A stretch of 64,000 nucleotides of DNA from Paramecium pentaurelia (GCA_905183005.1 CAJJDO010000068.1:186001-250000); one strand, 5' to 3'. Counted from the stretch's first letter, positions 10,602-23,945 are shown. Program-made: numbers and translations. The notes: generated by a model not told the origin, from the sequence alone.

Positions 10602-13600
10602 TTTCTTTTTCCTATTTATCTTTTTCTTCTAACATTCTCTTCAATTATTCTTCTTTTTCTTTATCATTTTTTTCTTTAATCTATTTATAATATATTAATT
10701 TATTACTTTTTATTTTTATTCTGTTTAGTAACTCATACGTTTATCTAATTATTCTTTTTTCAAATGATTTTCAGTTTTGTTTTTTTCATATCTTTCTTTT
10801 TCTACTGATTACTATAGTTATTTCTATCTTTCTTTTTCCTCTTTCAATTTATCTTTAATATCTTTTTCTCTTAATTTTCTTAACTATTCTCTCTTTTATT
10901 CTAATTATTCCAATTCTAATAATTATTATTTTTTATCTTCTTAAACTCTATTAATAATTTAATTTTATCTTGTAGCCTATTATCTATTGTGTTCAATTGC
11001 AAATAACATATCATCAAGTAAATTAGCAACATGTTCAGCAATAAATTTATCTTTCAGATTGCATTTAGCTATAGCTAATTTCATATTCAATGACCATTCT
11101 CTTTTAGGTTCAATTTCAAGTACTTTTTTCTTTTGTAAACTTGTATTTGCTTCCTTTGATTTTTTATGTTTAATTTTGAATTATTCATCTGCAGGTTCTT
11201 GTTGTAATTTAGATTAAATATAACCAAAAGCATCAGGTTTTGCTTTAAAGACCATTACTCTCTTTGAAATTGGTTCAATAATATTAACTCTATTTAACTC
11301 AAAATTTAATTTACCCCAATGCCTCAATCAATAAATCATTAAGAATTTAATATGGTATTTGAACATTATCATCTAAAAAAGGGATTTCATAAGAAAATTG
11401 AATTTCAAAAGTTGTAACTTTTTTATAACCCTAAGGTAATTCATAATTTGGATCTAAGAGCAATTATTAATTGTATTCTTTAATTATCTAAATACATAAA
11501 GATATATACATCATTCTCCATAAAGTATTAAGATTCTGGATCATCAAACAAAGCTGTACTTTATCCTTTAGAAGCTGTTACATTTCTTAAATGGTTAATA
11601 AATTTAATTAAACATTAAAAAGCTTATGTATCTGACAATTTATTTTTAGACAGAATAATGGATAATTAAATTACAAATTAATTAAACCCTATTTAATCAA
11701 ATTCTTTAAATTCTGTTTTGTTATGCAGAATTTGAGTTCCTACCTACCTTGCTAAAGCCTAAACATTTTCAATTGATATAGCAATTTCATAATCATGAAC
11801 AAATTTACTTATTTCTGCAATATTTATACTTTCAGTCCTTTAAAGATATTAATCAAAAGAATTAGGTTATTTCATTCCTTATAAACAAGTATTAGCATAT
11901 TTTGTAAAAATATATCTAAAGACTTTACTATATTTTCTTAATATCTATTCTACCATTAATTTTTCTATTTCCTCCTCTAAATTTAAATCTAATAAATCAA
12001 ATGTAACTAATCCATGCTTCTTTTCTTTTGCTAACTCAGTTTATCTGCTACCATCAGGAAATATCAATTTCACAGCAACATCTTTTTGATTTAATGATGC
12101 TATTCCTTATTCAATTTGTCTTTTCTCTAATTATTTTCTTAATTTCTCTTTTTTCTATTTTAATTATTCTTCTTAAGTAAATTTTGATAATTCTTTCTCC
12201 AATTATTTTTCTTAAAATTACTTTTTAATAGTTGATATATCATTTATAACTTTAGGATCAGTTTCTTTAGGCATTCTTAATCTTGCTAAATGATATTGTT
12301 CTTCCTTTGTAAGTTTGATTTTGGAGAATTTCTTTAAATTCCCTTAAACTTATTGGACTTCTTTAACTGATGAATCTGAATATGCTTATTTATTAGTTTA
12401 AGCTTCCTAATATTCCAATTCCACTTATTGCATAATTTCATTTATATCACCAAGTAACTAAAGAAGTATTTATAATCCTTTATTTTATTTGGATAATAAT
12501 TTAAATTATAAATTAGTATGACCTGCCATCATTTTTATCACTTAATTAATATTTTCATTATGAATTTGTATTATACTTTTTAAAACTTCAATTATTTATG
12601 CTTTTCTTTATTTATCTACAATTTATTGATTAGGTTTTTTTTTTTCAGATTTTTTATGAACTGAAAAGTACACAGCAAGACTTATTTTAACAAATTTTTA
12701 AACAAATTCTTAAGTACTAGGTGAATTTTAAGAATTTGTAACCATTTAAAGAAATATCTAAGATGCTATTCTATAATGCAAAGTATCATAAATAGCTATT
12801 TTTGATAATAAATCCATCAATTATATTTATGATTTAGTAGTTAAATTTTGATTATTAGCTACATTGGCAATGAAATTAAAAACAACCAAACTTGGATATG
12901 TTTTCTCTTGTAAATTTATTATAAATGGATCAAGAACTATTGATAATGGGATTGAAGGGATAGTTTAGAAAACTATTAAAAGATTTTATAGTATAAAATG
13001 TACTAAATTTTCGTTTGTTAATTCTACTAGTTAAATGGCAATTCTATATATAAAATAAACTTTTACATTTTATACAAAATTGGAGCTTCTGGAATTTTAT
13101 TTTTTCCAAAATATTCTAAAGCAGAAAACAAAAACTATATAGAAAATAAAGCCACACATTCTCTAGGATCTTATGTGGCTGTTTTAAAAACATTATGTAC
13201 TCGTTCTTAATGCTATTAATATTAATTTTTTAGCCAAATGTTATGAATAAGTCTTAAAATAGAAATTTTCTCATCTGATTTTAAAGTATTTGTACTTTCA
13301 AGAATTTCCAAACCTTATTCTAACCATTGTTGCATTATACCCATAGATTAAATTTCTAAAATATACTCAGGTGTGAGTGAATTAAAAAGTTTTTCAACAT
13401 TAATTAACATTTCAATATTATTTGCACTGTGCTATTTAAGAATTGAAGTGAAAAGATCAACTAAATGGAATTTACAAAATAATATCATTAAATCTACTAA
13501 AGAATCTACTAATTATGGATGTCTTTTAATTGATAAAAGTGTTGTTTAAAAACAAGATTCAACATACCATTAATATATATCCTCTTTATATGATATTTTA

Positions 13601-14480
13601 TTATTATAAGCTTATATAACAAAATTTCCAAGAGTTTTAATAGTTTCAATACACACTTCAGGTGATTTAGATACCAATCCTGGTTTTAATAGATTTAATG
13701 AAAAACCTAAGGCTTTATCTTTTTCTATTGCTATTAGATTTTATAGATGTTCAACTGATAAAAAGACATCCTTATAAATTGAGATTATTGGTTCATATAC
13801 CCTTTGAACACCTTTTGTAACTATTTAGGCCCAAAATTTAAAATTTTCAGCATATAATGATATAACCTATTTGTATTACAGATTCAACCATTTTGATAAT
13901 AATTATGTAAAGTATTCTAAAGTATTTGAATCAGATATTTAAACTTACTCTTATGTTTAGCTAAGATTTAAATGATTATATCCTTAAGATTATGGTTATT
14001 ATTCAGATAAAATTCTATTTCTGACGTTTGGAGATGCTTTAGGCTTACTCAATCTGGCTTATTGCATCTTTAAATAAAAGTCAAACAATTAATTAAGTGT
14101 GTCTTCAATTATCTACACATCTCCCATTAATATTAATTTTTTAATATCATTGTTTATATCATTTGGTATTTACAATTAATTTATTGCACTTATGATGATA
14201 TTCCAATTATACAACTTTGTAGATGCTGTAGTTAATTATTTAAGTTAATCTAATTGAGCAATAGGAGTCAGAGTTCTTATTAAATTAATGATAAATACCT
14301 TTATGAAATCTCTTATTTTAAATTATAAATTGATTTAACTAACTTGCCTACTGCAATTCCATTTTCAATTAAATTTTATTAAGCTTCTGTTAAAATAATG
14401 GGATTTTTATTGGCTTGCTTAATTGTTTCAAACACCTTTAAAGTTGATAAGTGATTATAAAGTGCATATGATAATTTCAT
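9682..14480 (-). CDS. Large helical-repeat and coiled-coil protein, probably cytoskeletal
   Basis: About 1,575 aa with inferred introns near 14276-14298 (ends AAG), ~13050 (23 nt, TAG) and 11290-11314 (TAG). The N-terminal ~140 residues are helical with NDIKKLILMGD followed by a leucine-rich helix. Then come many amphipathic helices resembling HEAT/ARM repeats (~190-760), a charged coiled coil (KLTKEEQYHLARLRM... LEKRQIEQG), a region with NLEEEIEKLMVEQILRKYSK, a second long Lys/Glu/Gln coiled coil (~1190-1370) and a C-terminal helical domain containing WFTDRFNLCPEIVSKDDVLQ. The architecture suggests a ciliary or cortical scaffold (inference); no named family is claimed. The last third is duplicated at 8614-9533 through the assembly join. 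Confidence 0.8.
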
Positions 14481-14706
14481 AGTTATATTATTATTAATAT
14501 ATATACAAAAACTTTGAAATAATTAATTTATCAGTTTATATACTTCTATATTTGAATAAAAAATGAGATATAGCCTCATAAAAGATAAAATTATTATTGA
14601 TATGCTTTGTGTTAGATTTGTATTTTTAAATAATTCTTATTTTAAAATAATAGTTTAAATAAATGATTAATTATATTAAAAACTCATATTAGTAAAATAA
14701 AAGAAT

Positions 14707-15762
14707 TCAACATGTTATTTTTCGAGGCTGTTTATGATCATCATCAAATTGTTCTATTGTAGTTTGGCTCTTAGATTTTATACTTGAGTTCTTGAGATAT
14801 CATTTAATTATTACCTCTAAGGTGGTTTAAGAGGTTCCCTTAGATCGACAGCCAATTTCATTACCATCAAGTTAGCTTTTGGCTATGAAAAATACCATAA
14901 TATCACTTTCAACTATTGTTTGATATCTATTATAGAATTGATTTGAGACTTGAAAATGCGATTAAGATAATCTTCTAACTGCGATTTTCTATCTCGTAAA
15001 TCAGCAGCATCAGAAATATTAACTAATTTTTTTTCAGGGAAATTAGGTAATGGAAAATCAAGATGAATGTTTTTTATTTGTCTATGATAATCTCTTAAGT
15101 CTTGAAATCGTTAAGTAAATCTCCAACTTTTGTTTGTAATAGTATCTGTTGCTTAAATTGTATAAAGGGCTGAATCATCAAATATGAGATGATCTTCGAA
15201 CTTAAAAATATATTACTATCTAGAAATATTAAGTGTTAATACTTGCTTTGTTATTCAATTTTTTTTTGGGGTAAAGAGAATATTGAATCCCCATGTTTTG
15301 CTAAATAGGATTCTTTAAGTTATTGAATTTCTTGCCATCTTCTATCAACAGGCGTATCATTTTGTTTCTGTGCACTCAATTTAGGCTCTTTAGGAAGCAT
15401 TTCTTCAATTACTCCAAGACAATGTAATTCTGGGCAAGCTAGTATTTCATTCAGATATTATTATAATTCTCCTCTCTTTAAATAAAATCAAAGTTTACTC
15501 TTTTAATTATGCTTTCTTCACTCTAATTTGTATGAAACAAGAACTTCTTCTTAGGAAAATGAATCACAGGGATTTTTATTTTAAATATTTAAATCCATTC
15601 CAATATTTTTTAATGCATGGATTCTAATTCGGAATATCTTTTTTTCAGCTCTTTAGGTTCTCCTCCTTCCAAATTACATATACTAATTGTATAGTATACT
15701 TTTTTATCAATTGTCTCATGTTTAGGTATTTTTACAGAATATCTTTGAGCTGATTGCTTCAT
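14707..15762 (-). CDS. Tandem double PX-domain protein
   Basis: 320 aa with four introns: 15476-15498 (AAG), 15220-15242, 14927-14949 (starts GTC) and 14791-14814 (AAG). Two phox-homology domains follow one another. The first (~1-105) has KELKKRYSELESMHQKI and ends RRGELQQYLNEIL; the second (~150-265) has SWRFTQRFQDLRDYHRQI and KSQLEDYLNRIF. The R-Y/F-S/Q-D/E-L motif is the phosphoinositide-binding signature, so both should bind PI3P-type lipids. The C-terminal tail is Ser/Thr/Gln-rich and acidic. The model rejects a longer uninterrupted frame that would run on into the next gene, because that tail reads as A+T noise. Likely endosomal sorting or membrane tethering. Confidence 0.83.
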
Positions 15763-16360
15763 TTAATTAATTATAAATCCAATTTTAAATATATATTCAA
15801 CCAATCATAGCAACGTAATCTATTCTGCAATCCCTTGATTTTTCAAGATTGTATGAATTTAACATTCTCTTTTCTAAATAATCCCATTTATAAAGTTAAA
15901 AATCCAACTTTATTATATTTAATTTATATAAATTATTAATAGTACAAATTTATTTTGAAGAAAATAGTATAAGGTTTTACAGATATTATTAATTTCATAA
16001 TGATAAGTATAATACAAAAAGAGCCATTTAATTCACATTTGCCAATTTATAAATTAAGATCTAATTACAAAATGGTTAAATAAATCTAAAATACATTTTA
16101 AAATTCATATAGAAATTTTCTTTAAATTAAATACACTAAAGACTTACCTTTTATAAATAATATATTTACTATAAGTATTATTATTATTTTTACAGATTGT
16201 TAAATATTGGTTAAGGATTTTTCAACTTTAAAAGTTTGATTAGTTTTGTTTAATAACAATTATTGTATATAATGAGAAATTTATTTAATCTAAATATTAT
16301 TTAAGAGAAATTAGGTTAAGTATTATTAATTCAAAAAAAAATTATAGTAAAATATAATAA
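15763..16360. other. Divergent spacer, nothing recognised
   Basis: About 600 bp between the start codons of the double-PX gene (minus) and the MORN gene (plus). It should contain both promoters. A+T-rich; no gene or repeat seen. Confidence 0.5.
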
Positions 16361-17356
16361 ATGGGGAATGCTTGTAGATGTCATTAATAACCTGATAATT
16401 TCAATGAAGACCAAGAATCTAATAATCCAGAAGTATATCAAGCACACACTGATAAACCAGAGGATGATAAATGTGAATAATAATCGATTTCAAAATGGAG
16501 AAATATTTAAGAAGGTTTGATTTATAATCTAAAATAAGATGATAACCTTCCTCTTCCAGAGTTTAGAGAAGAAATAGCAAAATCAAATAATGGAAGCCGA
16601 ATTCAATTACCTCCTGTCACAATGAAATCAGGGAATATGTAGAGATTATGAACTAGCTTAGTTATGAGGGAGAATGGCTGAATTAAAAAAAAGATGGCAA
16701 AGGGAAATTCACTTGGAAAGATGGCAGTTACTTCGAAGGAGATTTTGTTTAAGACAAAGCTTAAGGGACAGGGAAATTAGTACATGTTAATGGTGATTCA
16801 TATGAGGGAGAATGGTAAAATGATATGGCTCAAGGTCATGGAGTTTTCATTCATTTTAGAGGAGTTAAATATGCAGGATAATGGAAATACGATCTTTAGG
16901 ATGGAGAAGGACAAGAAACATGGCCTGATGGTACTGAATATAAAGGAACTTACAAAGAGGGGAAAAGACATGGACAAGGATATATGTAATTTTAGGATGG
17001 TTCTAAATATGAAGGGAATTTTGAGAATAATGAAATTTGTGGATATGGTTGTTATACATGGAAAGATGGCAAACAATATAAGGGATAATGGTTGAATAAT
17101 AAGATGCATGGTATTTTTAATTATTGAATATATTAAAGGTTAGGGAGAATGTATTTGGAAGGATGGAAAGAGTTATAAAGGAGAATATGCAGATGATAAA
17201 AAAAATGGGTATGGAGTATTTACTTGGGCCAGTGGGAAAAGATATGAAGGATATTGGTAAGATGGTAAATAACATGGAGATGGAATTATTATAAATGCTG
17301 AGGGAGTTAGAAGAGAAGGATTATGGGAATATGGTAAACCAAAGAATTTAGATTGA
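16361..17356 (+). CDS. N-acylated MORN-repeat protein
   Basis: 314 aa with introns 16639-16661 and 17111-17138 (AAG). The start MGNACRCHQQ has Gly2 for N-myristoylation and Cys5/Cys7 for palmitoylation. After a ~90-residue linker there are about nine MORN repeats, e.g. YEGEWLNQKKDGKGKFTW, YEGEWQNDMAQGHGVFIH and YKGEYADDKKNGYGVFTW. MORN repeats bind membranes or scaffold the cytoskeleton, so this is a likely cortical or membrane-attached scaffold. The repeats show the expected ~23-residue period. The next gene starts 74 bp downstream on the same strand. Confidence 0.88.
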
Positions 17357-17430
17357 TTTTATTTGTATCTACAACACTGTTAAATTTAAGAGATTAAATA
17401 TATAATAATCTATATAAAATAAAATTCAAA

Positions 17431-18820
17431 ATGGAGGAAGTTGATGGGAATTATATTGAATGTTTAAGTTAAGGAGGCTCTTCTCCTTATAAACCTATGG
17501 ATAATCTATTTCAAATCTACTCTGATAAAGTTAGCAAAAAATCTGAATAATAAAGAAGGTTCTTTAGTGGATAAAAACAAGCTACCGAACCAATTGAATA
17601 ATTGAGTAATAATGGTTATTCGAATTCTGAGAGCAAACAAAAAACATAAAACAAAGAAGCCGTTCAAATTTAGCTTATTTCATTTTATGAATAAAACCTT
17701 CAAAACTTAAAGTAGATGGTTATAGATAAAGATGAAGATATCAAAATTAGAGATGAGAAGATTCTTGAACAATCAATTCTTATCAATCTCATTAATACTT
17801 AATATAATAAGATTCAAAACCTTTTATAATAAGAAAGGGATGAAATTCTTGTAAAATATATGTAAGCAATGGATGAAATACAAAATCTAAGTTAAAAGTA
17901 TTAATAACAATAGCAATAATAATAATAGTAACTTATGTCTATGTAATAAAAAATCTAGCAATAATTACAATAATAAATAACATAGCATTTGCAAAATTTT
18001 CAGGTTCCTATGGATTATGACTCTAAATTAATAGAACTTCATGAAGCCAAATAACAAGTTAATCATTATAAGAATTAATGCATTAATCTAGAAGTCAAAG
18101 TCAAAGAAGCAGAAGTAAAATTAGAAGATTCGAATTTAAGATTGAATGAAGCTTATATCAGAATTGATCTATTAGAAAAAGAAGCCAGAAATGTCTCATA
18201 ATAAAATGTATATCTATTTATTTAATATATAGATTATGCTTGATTAACAATTTAAATCATTATTATAACAATTTGAATAGTATTAATAAATATAGAAAAA
18301 ACAAAGTTAATAATTTTAATTCCGTGAAGCTACAAGTATGATGAGTAGTGTTTATAGTAATTAATCAACTAGTGAATAATAAATTCTTCAAAATGTAAAT
18401 TAGAATGGTTCAAAGCATGAGTAACTCTAAGAAAATGATAATCTAATAAATGCTTACACTTAATTTAAAAAATAGAATAGTCTTAAATAATTCAATTAGA
18501 TGTTAGTTTAATCTTAAATCAAATAATAAAATGGTAAATAAGACACTTAACTAATATCATATAATTAAGGAGGAATTTTAAATTTTCCATCTGATTTTCG
18601 CACTTAATAATAGAAAGATTTAGAATTATAATTAACTAATTAGTTGAATGAGTTGACTATAAAAAAATAAACATTAGAAAGTGAATTAAATAAAAAGATT
18701 AATGTATCAAAAAGTGCTTTAGAAAGAAGAAAAAGAGAATAAATTGAGCATGAATTAGATTAAATTTAAGATTAAATAAATAAAGTAAAACTAAAATTAA
18801 GAGAGAATAAATTTATTTGA
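17431..18820 (+). CDS. Gln-rich coiled-coil protein
   Basis: 454 aa with one intron (18208-18232). The N-terminal third is low-complexity, with Gln tracts (a run of nine near residue 155). The middle is coiled coil (QCINLEVKVKEAEVKLEDSN). The C-terminal ~75 residues form a conserved-looking helical hairpin: FPSDFRTQQQKDLELQL, then ALERRKREQIEHELDQIQDQ and KVKLKLRENKFI at the end. Such termini occur in centriole and ciliary coiled-coil proteins, but I cannot assign it. Gln tracts are encoded by mixed CAA, TAA and TAG. Confidence 0.8.
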
Positions 18821-18952
18821 TATTTATACTTGTTTAGAATATAAAATAAATTAGTGTTTAGATATATATTATTGAAATAAAAAATAATTAAAATTAAACA
18901 ATCAAAATAAATATTCAAAATATATATTGTTCATATTATAAAATTCAAAATA

Positions 18953-20146
18953 TCATTTTTTTTATTATTACTGCAACTTTTATTGTTATTTTTGTTAAGC
19001 TTTCTCTAATAATCCTTCAAGTTGACCTTTTCGTTAAGCCATCTTAAAAAGTTCAAGAATGAATGGAATATAATTATGTTTCCTTCTTGAATTTTCTTCC
19101 TAATTTAGATAATATGAATATAAATACTTTGAATTTTTAAAACTTAGCATTTTCTTCACTCAAAGTAATTTAAGCTTCTTAAATTCTAGTGTTGGCAAGA
19201 TTTAATCTATTTAATAATTCTTCTTTTGATTCTTGTAGTAATTCTTATTCAATATTCTTTTATATAGTATTCAAATTTACTTGTTAATTTGATAGTTAAA
19301 TTAATTATTGCTTCTATTCTTCATTTAAATCAGCTCCTATAAACTCTAAGGTTTTGAGAGTCAATAATATTTCATTTTATGATTATGAAATAATTTAATT
19401 AGCCTAAATCAATAATAGATTATACTCTAAATTTTCTACATTAGTTAACAGCTAATAAAGTAAAGGCAGTTTCTTTTTCTTAGTAATGTTAAATCCTTTT
19501 TAAGATAGCTTCTTTTGCTTTAACAATCCAATCATCTTGATATTCACCAATCAAAATTGGTCCTTCTTAAAGGCCATCTAATTCATACACTTTTCCTTTG
19601 AAGGGAATATAAGAAACAAAATGAAAGATATCATCACCTTCCTAAAATAAAAATTAAGATAATTACTTTAGCCTTCTTCTTTTCATTAGAGAAAATGAAG
19701 GGTTCAGGACGAGCAAAGCTATTATGAGCAGTTTTAATCACTTCAACAGCTCCTAAACAATTTCCCCTTTCTTTAGGATCTAGAGCAATAGCAAATTCCT
19801 AAATTATTTAATAGTATATTACTTTATAATTTTTAAGCGCTTCTCCAATTTCAATTTAAGGGCAATTAAGTAAAATTGAAATGATGGCTTAAGTTGCACA
19901 TGCATTCTATATTACTTAATTGGCAAAGAAGAGATCCTAGTCATAAATTTTGAGACATTCTCTTTTTTCACCTTTACTTGTCCATCTGAATAAGAATATG
20001 AATCCATAAATGGGTTGCATTTATGCCATCTATTATTCATCATTTAGATCATAAATCTCTTCAACTTGAACTCCTTAAACTCCAATTGTATTAATGAGCT
20101 CAGTGAATACTCCAGGGTCAGACTCTATTGTACACCACTCTTGCAT
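18953..20146 (-). CDS. UCHL5: Proteasome-associated deubiquitinase UCH37 (UCHL5)
   Basis: 364 aa with four introns of 22-28 nt. The catalytic domain opens WCTIESDPGVFTELINTIGV and contains QVIQNACATQA with the catalytic Cys near residue 83, the catalytic His in IFHFVSYIPF and the Asp in VYELDGLQEGP. The C-terminal UCH37-specific tail has the ENSRRKHNYIPFILELFKMA helix that docks on proteasome subunit Rpn13, then a Gln/Lys-rich end. It trims ubiquitin chains at the 19S cap (and in INO80 complexes in animals). Length and layout match the family; start chosen at MQEWCTIES, as in other members. Confidence 0.95.
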
Positions 20147-21390
20147 AAATAATTATATATATTTTAATTAATTGGACAGATAAACAATTAGTAATACCTA
20201 TTCAAAAATAAGAAGTAAAGGATCTCAATCAATAGGTAAAAGGTTGAAAAAGAATTATCCTTTTAAATTTAGTAGAAGCTTCATACAAAATGACTATCAC
20301 CATTTTAATTGTTTGCTTTGGTGTATTTCATTAGTAGATGGATTGAATAGTACCTTACTCAGAGAATTAAGATATATAAGAGTGTAATAAATTTTGGCTA
20401 TAAATCAGAGTCTAATATGTAGTTCATTTATTGTATATTGCTTTTTATTTATAATGTTAGAGATTTTAAAAATGACAATAACAATTAGAAATTTTGAGTT
20501 TATGAAAATGATATCATTAATCTAAATTAGGAAAAAAATTATTTTAGCTTTGTAACTATCAATTATTATTATTGTTTGCAAACTTAGCTAAACATCATGT
20601 TTGTATTTCTATAAAAATTTACTTTAGATTTAGTAATGTAGATTTTTTCTATTCTACTTATAATATCATTCGCTCAATTAATTGATATTTAATATTTTAT
20701 TGGCAAATAATCTGCTTTAATTTTATGAAGATTATATATTTGGGTAAAGATTATTTTAATATTTTGTATTTGGACATTATTTTATTAATTTGTACTAGAT
20801 TTATTCAAACTAATTTCAATGTTTTTCTAAATTCTTGGTCTAAATTTTAGGGATCTATTTGATCAATATTTAACGCTTAAATTCCCATTTTTAAGAATTT
20901 AATAATTTATATGTCTAATATTTTCATATATTAGAATAATTATTAGAGCTTTGTTTAAAATTTATATTATTATTTAAATAAAGGTTAACAAAACAATAAT
21001 GATATTATTAAATATAATTCTATTATTTATTATCTTGTTTAGAATGAAAATTCTGCATAATAAAAATAGATCTTTACTTTATTTACCCTAAGAATGCCTT
21101 GAAAATTTATTAATTCATTAATATAATTAAAATTAAGATTAATTTATTATTAATTTAATATCTATAAATGATGCTAATTCTAAATATTTTTCTTTCAAAT
21201 AATAATTATAAATTAATGGTTATCGTTTCAATACTAATTTTAAAAAATCTAATCTAATTCAAATATGAAAAATATAAAGTAATATAAACATAATTTTCAA
21301 GAATCTAACTATTCTTTATTATATTACTAAACACAAAAGATTATTTGACTGACACTATTAAATAATTTTTTGTGTTAATAAGAATAAAAA
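20147..21390. other. Long spacer with a start-less open frame on the plus strand
   Basis: Between the UCH37 start and the membrane protein at 21391. A plus-strand frame is free of TGA from within the UCH37 5' end to TGA at 21000-21002 (over 240 codons), and reads as a basic N-part (KGSQSIGKRLKKNYPFKFSR) then hydrophobic segments, but has no usable ATG or obvious upstream exon. It may be a relic of a membrane-protein gene or a chance frame in A+T-rich DNA. No other gene seen. Confidence 0.35.
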
Positions 21391-22830
21391 ATGGACTAGA
21401 TGAATAAATATACATTAGAATTTCGAGCATCAGATATTGAAATAAAGTATTAAAAACAATCAATCTACAAATTACTCAAGCCTCTCCATCATGGTCTCAT
21501 TTTAATGTCACTATTATTGAATACAATTTAGATAATTACTGTAACAACTAGAGAATCCTATTCAATACCATTTATCAATATCACTTTTATAGGATTATCT
21601 ATATTTAGTTTTGTTATTATTTATAAAAAAGAGTCATTAACATAGAAAATGATGACTATTGAAAATGCTTATATCTTATTATTATAGTTGAACTTTACTG
21701 CAAATAATATACATGGTTAAGAATACTTTTTATATGGAAGTAGCTTTTCTTTGATTCAGGCAGTAACATATTTTGCTACAGATTTTTATTTAAGTTGTCC
21801 TTCAGTTATATTTCATTTGATATTTCGATTAGTTGCGACTACTTTGTCTGCAGATAAATTTGATTTAGTAGGATTGGGTCTAACGATAACTACAGCAATA
21901 TTTTTAATTAGTGTGTTATATATATGTAATAAGGCATAAAGGTTATAATTCTTAATGAATTATAAAGAAGATACAATTAACTATCAATTACAAACTTTAA
22001 TCAATAAACCTTTTACAAAGATTATATATAATGAAAAGAAATTATAAATAGATGTACTTTAGGTCAATTAGGTAAATTAATTTTTTGGATATAACTAAGA
22101 TTTATGTTTTGGATGTAATATTAGAAATTTTATAAGAAATTGTAAGATTGCTGATAGAGCATTAGAGAAATGGATAATAAATGATTAAACAAATCTAAAG
22201 GAAAATTGGATTGCAATGGTTTAAAGAACAAAAATAAAGATTAGGCTTTGTTAATTTAATACTGATAATAGTTTGATATTAATTTTAGAGAATTCAAAAT
22301 TGGATACAAAATAAAAATAAGTTCCTTAGTTTGTGACAAATCAATTAGTTGAATAATTTTTGAATAGTAAGAAAACTCTTTTTAATTTATAATTTAAATT
22401 TGGGGTCATGTCAATTTTAATGTTAGGTCAATATAAAATAAAGACAATAAATATAGTAAAGGTATTGAAAAAATTATTGAATACATATGTATTTTAAGGG
22501 AAAGTAAATTTAAATTTAAATGGTTATAAGATGATAAAATTGAAGACTTATGCATAATTTTTGTATATTTTCTTAATTTAAGTTTTTAATATCATTTAAG
22601 ATATGGAATACTCTTAAAATATATTTAATGAAATAAGTATTAATAGTTTTGATAATTATCTTGTTTTTCAATTGAAACTATCAAATAAACTTTAATTTGT
22701 ATAATTATACTAAAAGAATTTTTTTATTAAATATACTGAATAACATTTATTAATTACACCATTAACATAAGATTTAGTATTTTATTTTAATAAATTAATT
22801 CCATTTGATGAAACAAATGCTTCAATATGA
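21391..22830 (+). CDS. Multi-pass membrane protein, unknown family
   Basis: 479 aa with no intron, ATG 21391 to TGA 22828-22830. The N-terminal ~180 residues carry five or six hydrophobic helices (HHGLILMSLLLNTIQII, ITFIGLSIFSFVIIY, GLGLTITTAIFLISVLYICN). The remaining ~290 residues are soluble and mixed alpha/beta in appearance. That arrangement, membrane sensor plus cytosolic part, recalls receptors with PAS or degenerate kinase-like domains, but no diagnostic motif is visible and I leave the function open. A+T-rich flanks of 1.2 kb upstream and 178 bp downstream. Confidence 0.65.
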
Positions 22831-23008
22831 TATTTAAAACTTGATAATTTAATTTATATTAATAATTATTTCAATATCATTCAAGTAAATATAACATTTA
22901 CTTGTTTAAGAAGATAGAGTTATTTCTAATAAATTAACAAAAATTAATTTTTGTTTGAGTTTGTAATTAGGAAATTAAATTTTTGTTTATATATAATATA
23001 TTTAATAT

Positions 23009-23945
23009 ATGAATAATCAACCTGTGTATATGTCTGTTGAGTAAATAAATGCTTTGTTTTAGAGAGATTCAACTTATGAAATTAGAGATGATCGTATTAA
23101 TTCGTTTTAAAATGATATTAAGAAAAATGAAGTAATGAAATTAAGTATGTTAAGATTTGGAAGTCTGAAGGTGCTGAATGTGAAGAAAATAGGCCTACTA
23201 ATTAAAGTGAGAGTATGATGATGAGTAAGAATTATTTTAGTTTAAGTTTTTAAGTAACTAGAGAGGAGTATTAGAGTTTGTAATAAGAATATGAGAGACG
23301 TAAAGATATGGAGGAGAAATATAAGGAGGATATAAATAAATTAATGAAAGAACTTAAATAGAAGAGTGGAGAACTGGAGAGTGTAAAGAGAGATTAAGAT
23401 TTATTATTTGAATAGAATTAAAGAAGAGAATGTATTGAATTTATATTAAATGGAAAGAAATACTCTAGAATTTGAGATAATAAATTTAAGAAGCAAATAA
23501 TCGAGAACAGAAGGCTGTTATTGAATTGGCTGAGATGTAGGAGTAACATTTGTAGATGAAATAGTAATTGGAAATAGTTTAGCAGAAGTATAACTATTTG
23601 TAGAAACAACACAAATTTGAAATAGATAGAAAAGAAAAATAAATTGATTAATTCAAGAGTTAAATAATATCTTTGAATGAAGATAATGAAAAACTTAAGA
23701 ATGAACATTAGGCTGGGATTCTCTATCTCGATTCTTAGAGGGTGTCATAGGAAAAGATTTAAAATTAATGGACATAATTTAATTCGAGTGCTTATAAGAG
23801 TAGTATTTAATTCCAGAAGGAAAAACCAATTACTTAAATTTAGTTTAAGAGTAATTATGATTCCAAACTAATTTTCGGAAAAAAGTCTCAAAATTCATTA
23901 AAATAACAACAATCCTAATCCGATTTGTAGTTGAAAGGATAATGA
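23009..23945 (+). CDS. Coiled-coil protein
   Basis: 295 aa after removing introns 23132-23154 and 23429-23454, both ending AAG; each is forced by TGA codons in the unspliced frame. Residues ~75-230 are continuous coiled coil (REEYQSLQQEYERRKDMEEK, LAEMQEQHLQMKQQLEIVQQ). The tail is Ser/Gln/Lys-rich. No globular domain. Probably a structural component. Only 33 bp separate its TGA from the OLA1 start. Confidence 0.8.

Noticed and set aside
14481..14706. Fusion of the double-PX gene with the large gene downstream
   Set aside because: The frame is technically open between them, but the linking peptide reads like spacer; splicing the PX gene with four ordinary introns gives a proper tail and TGA at 14707.
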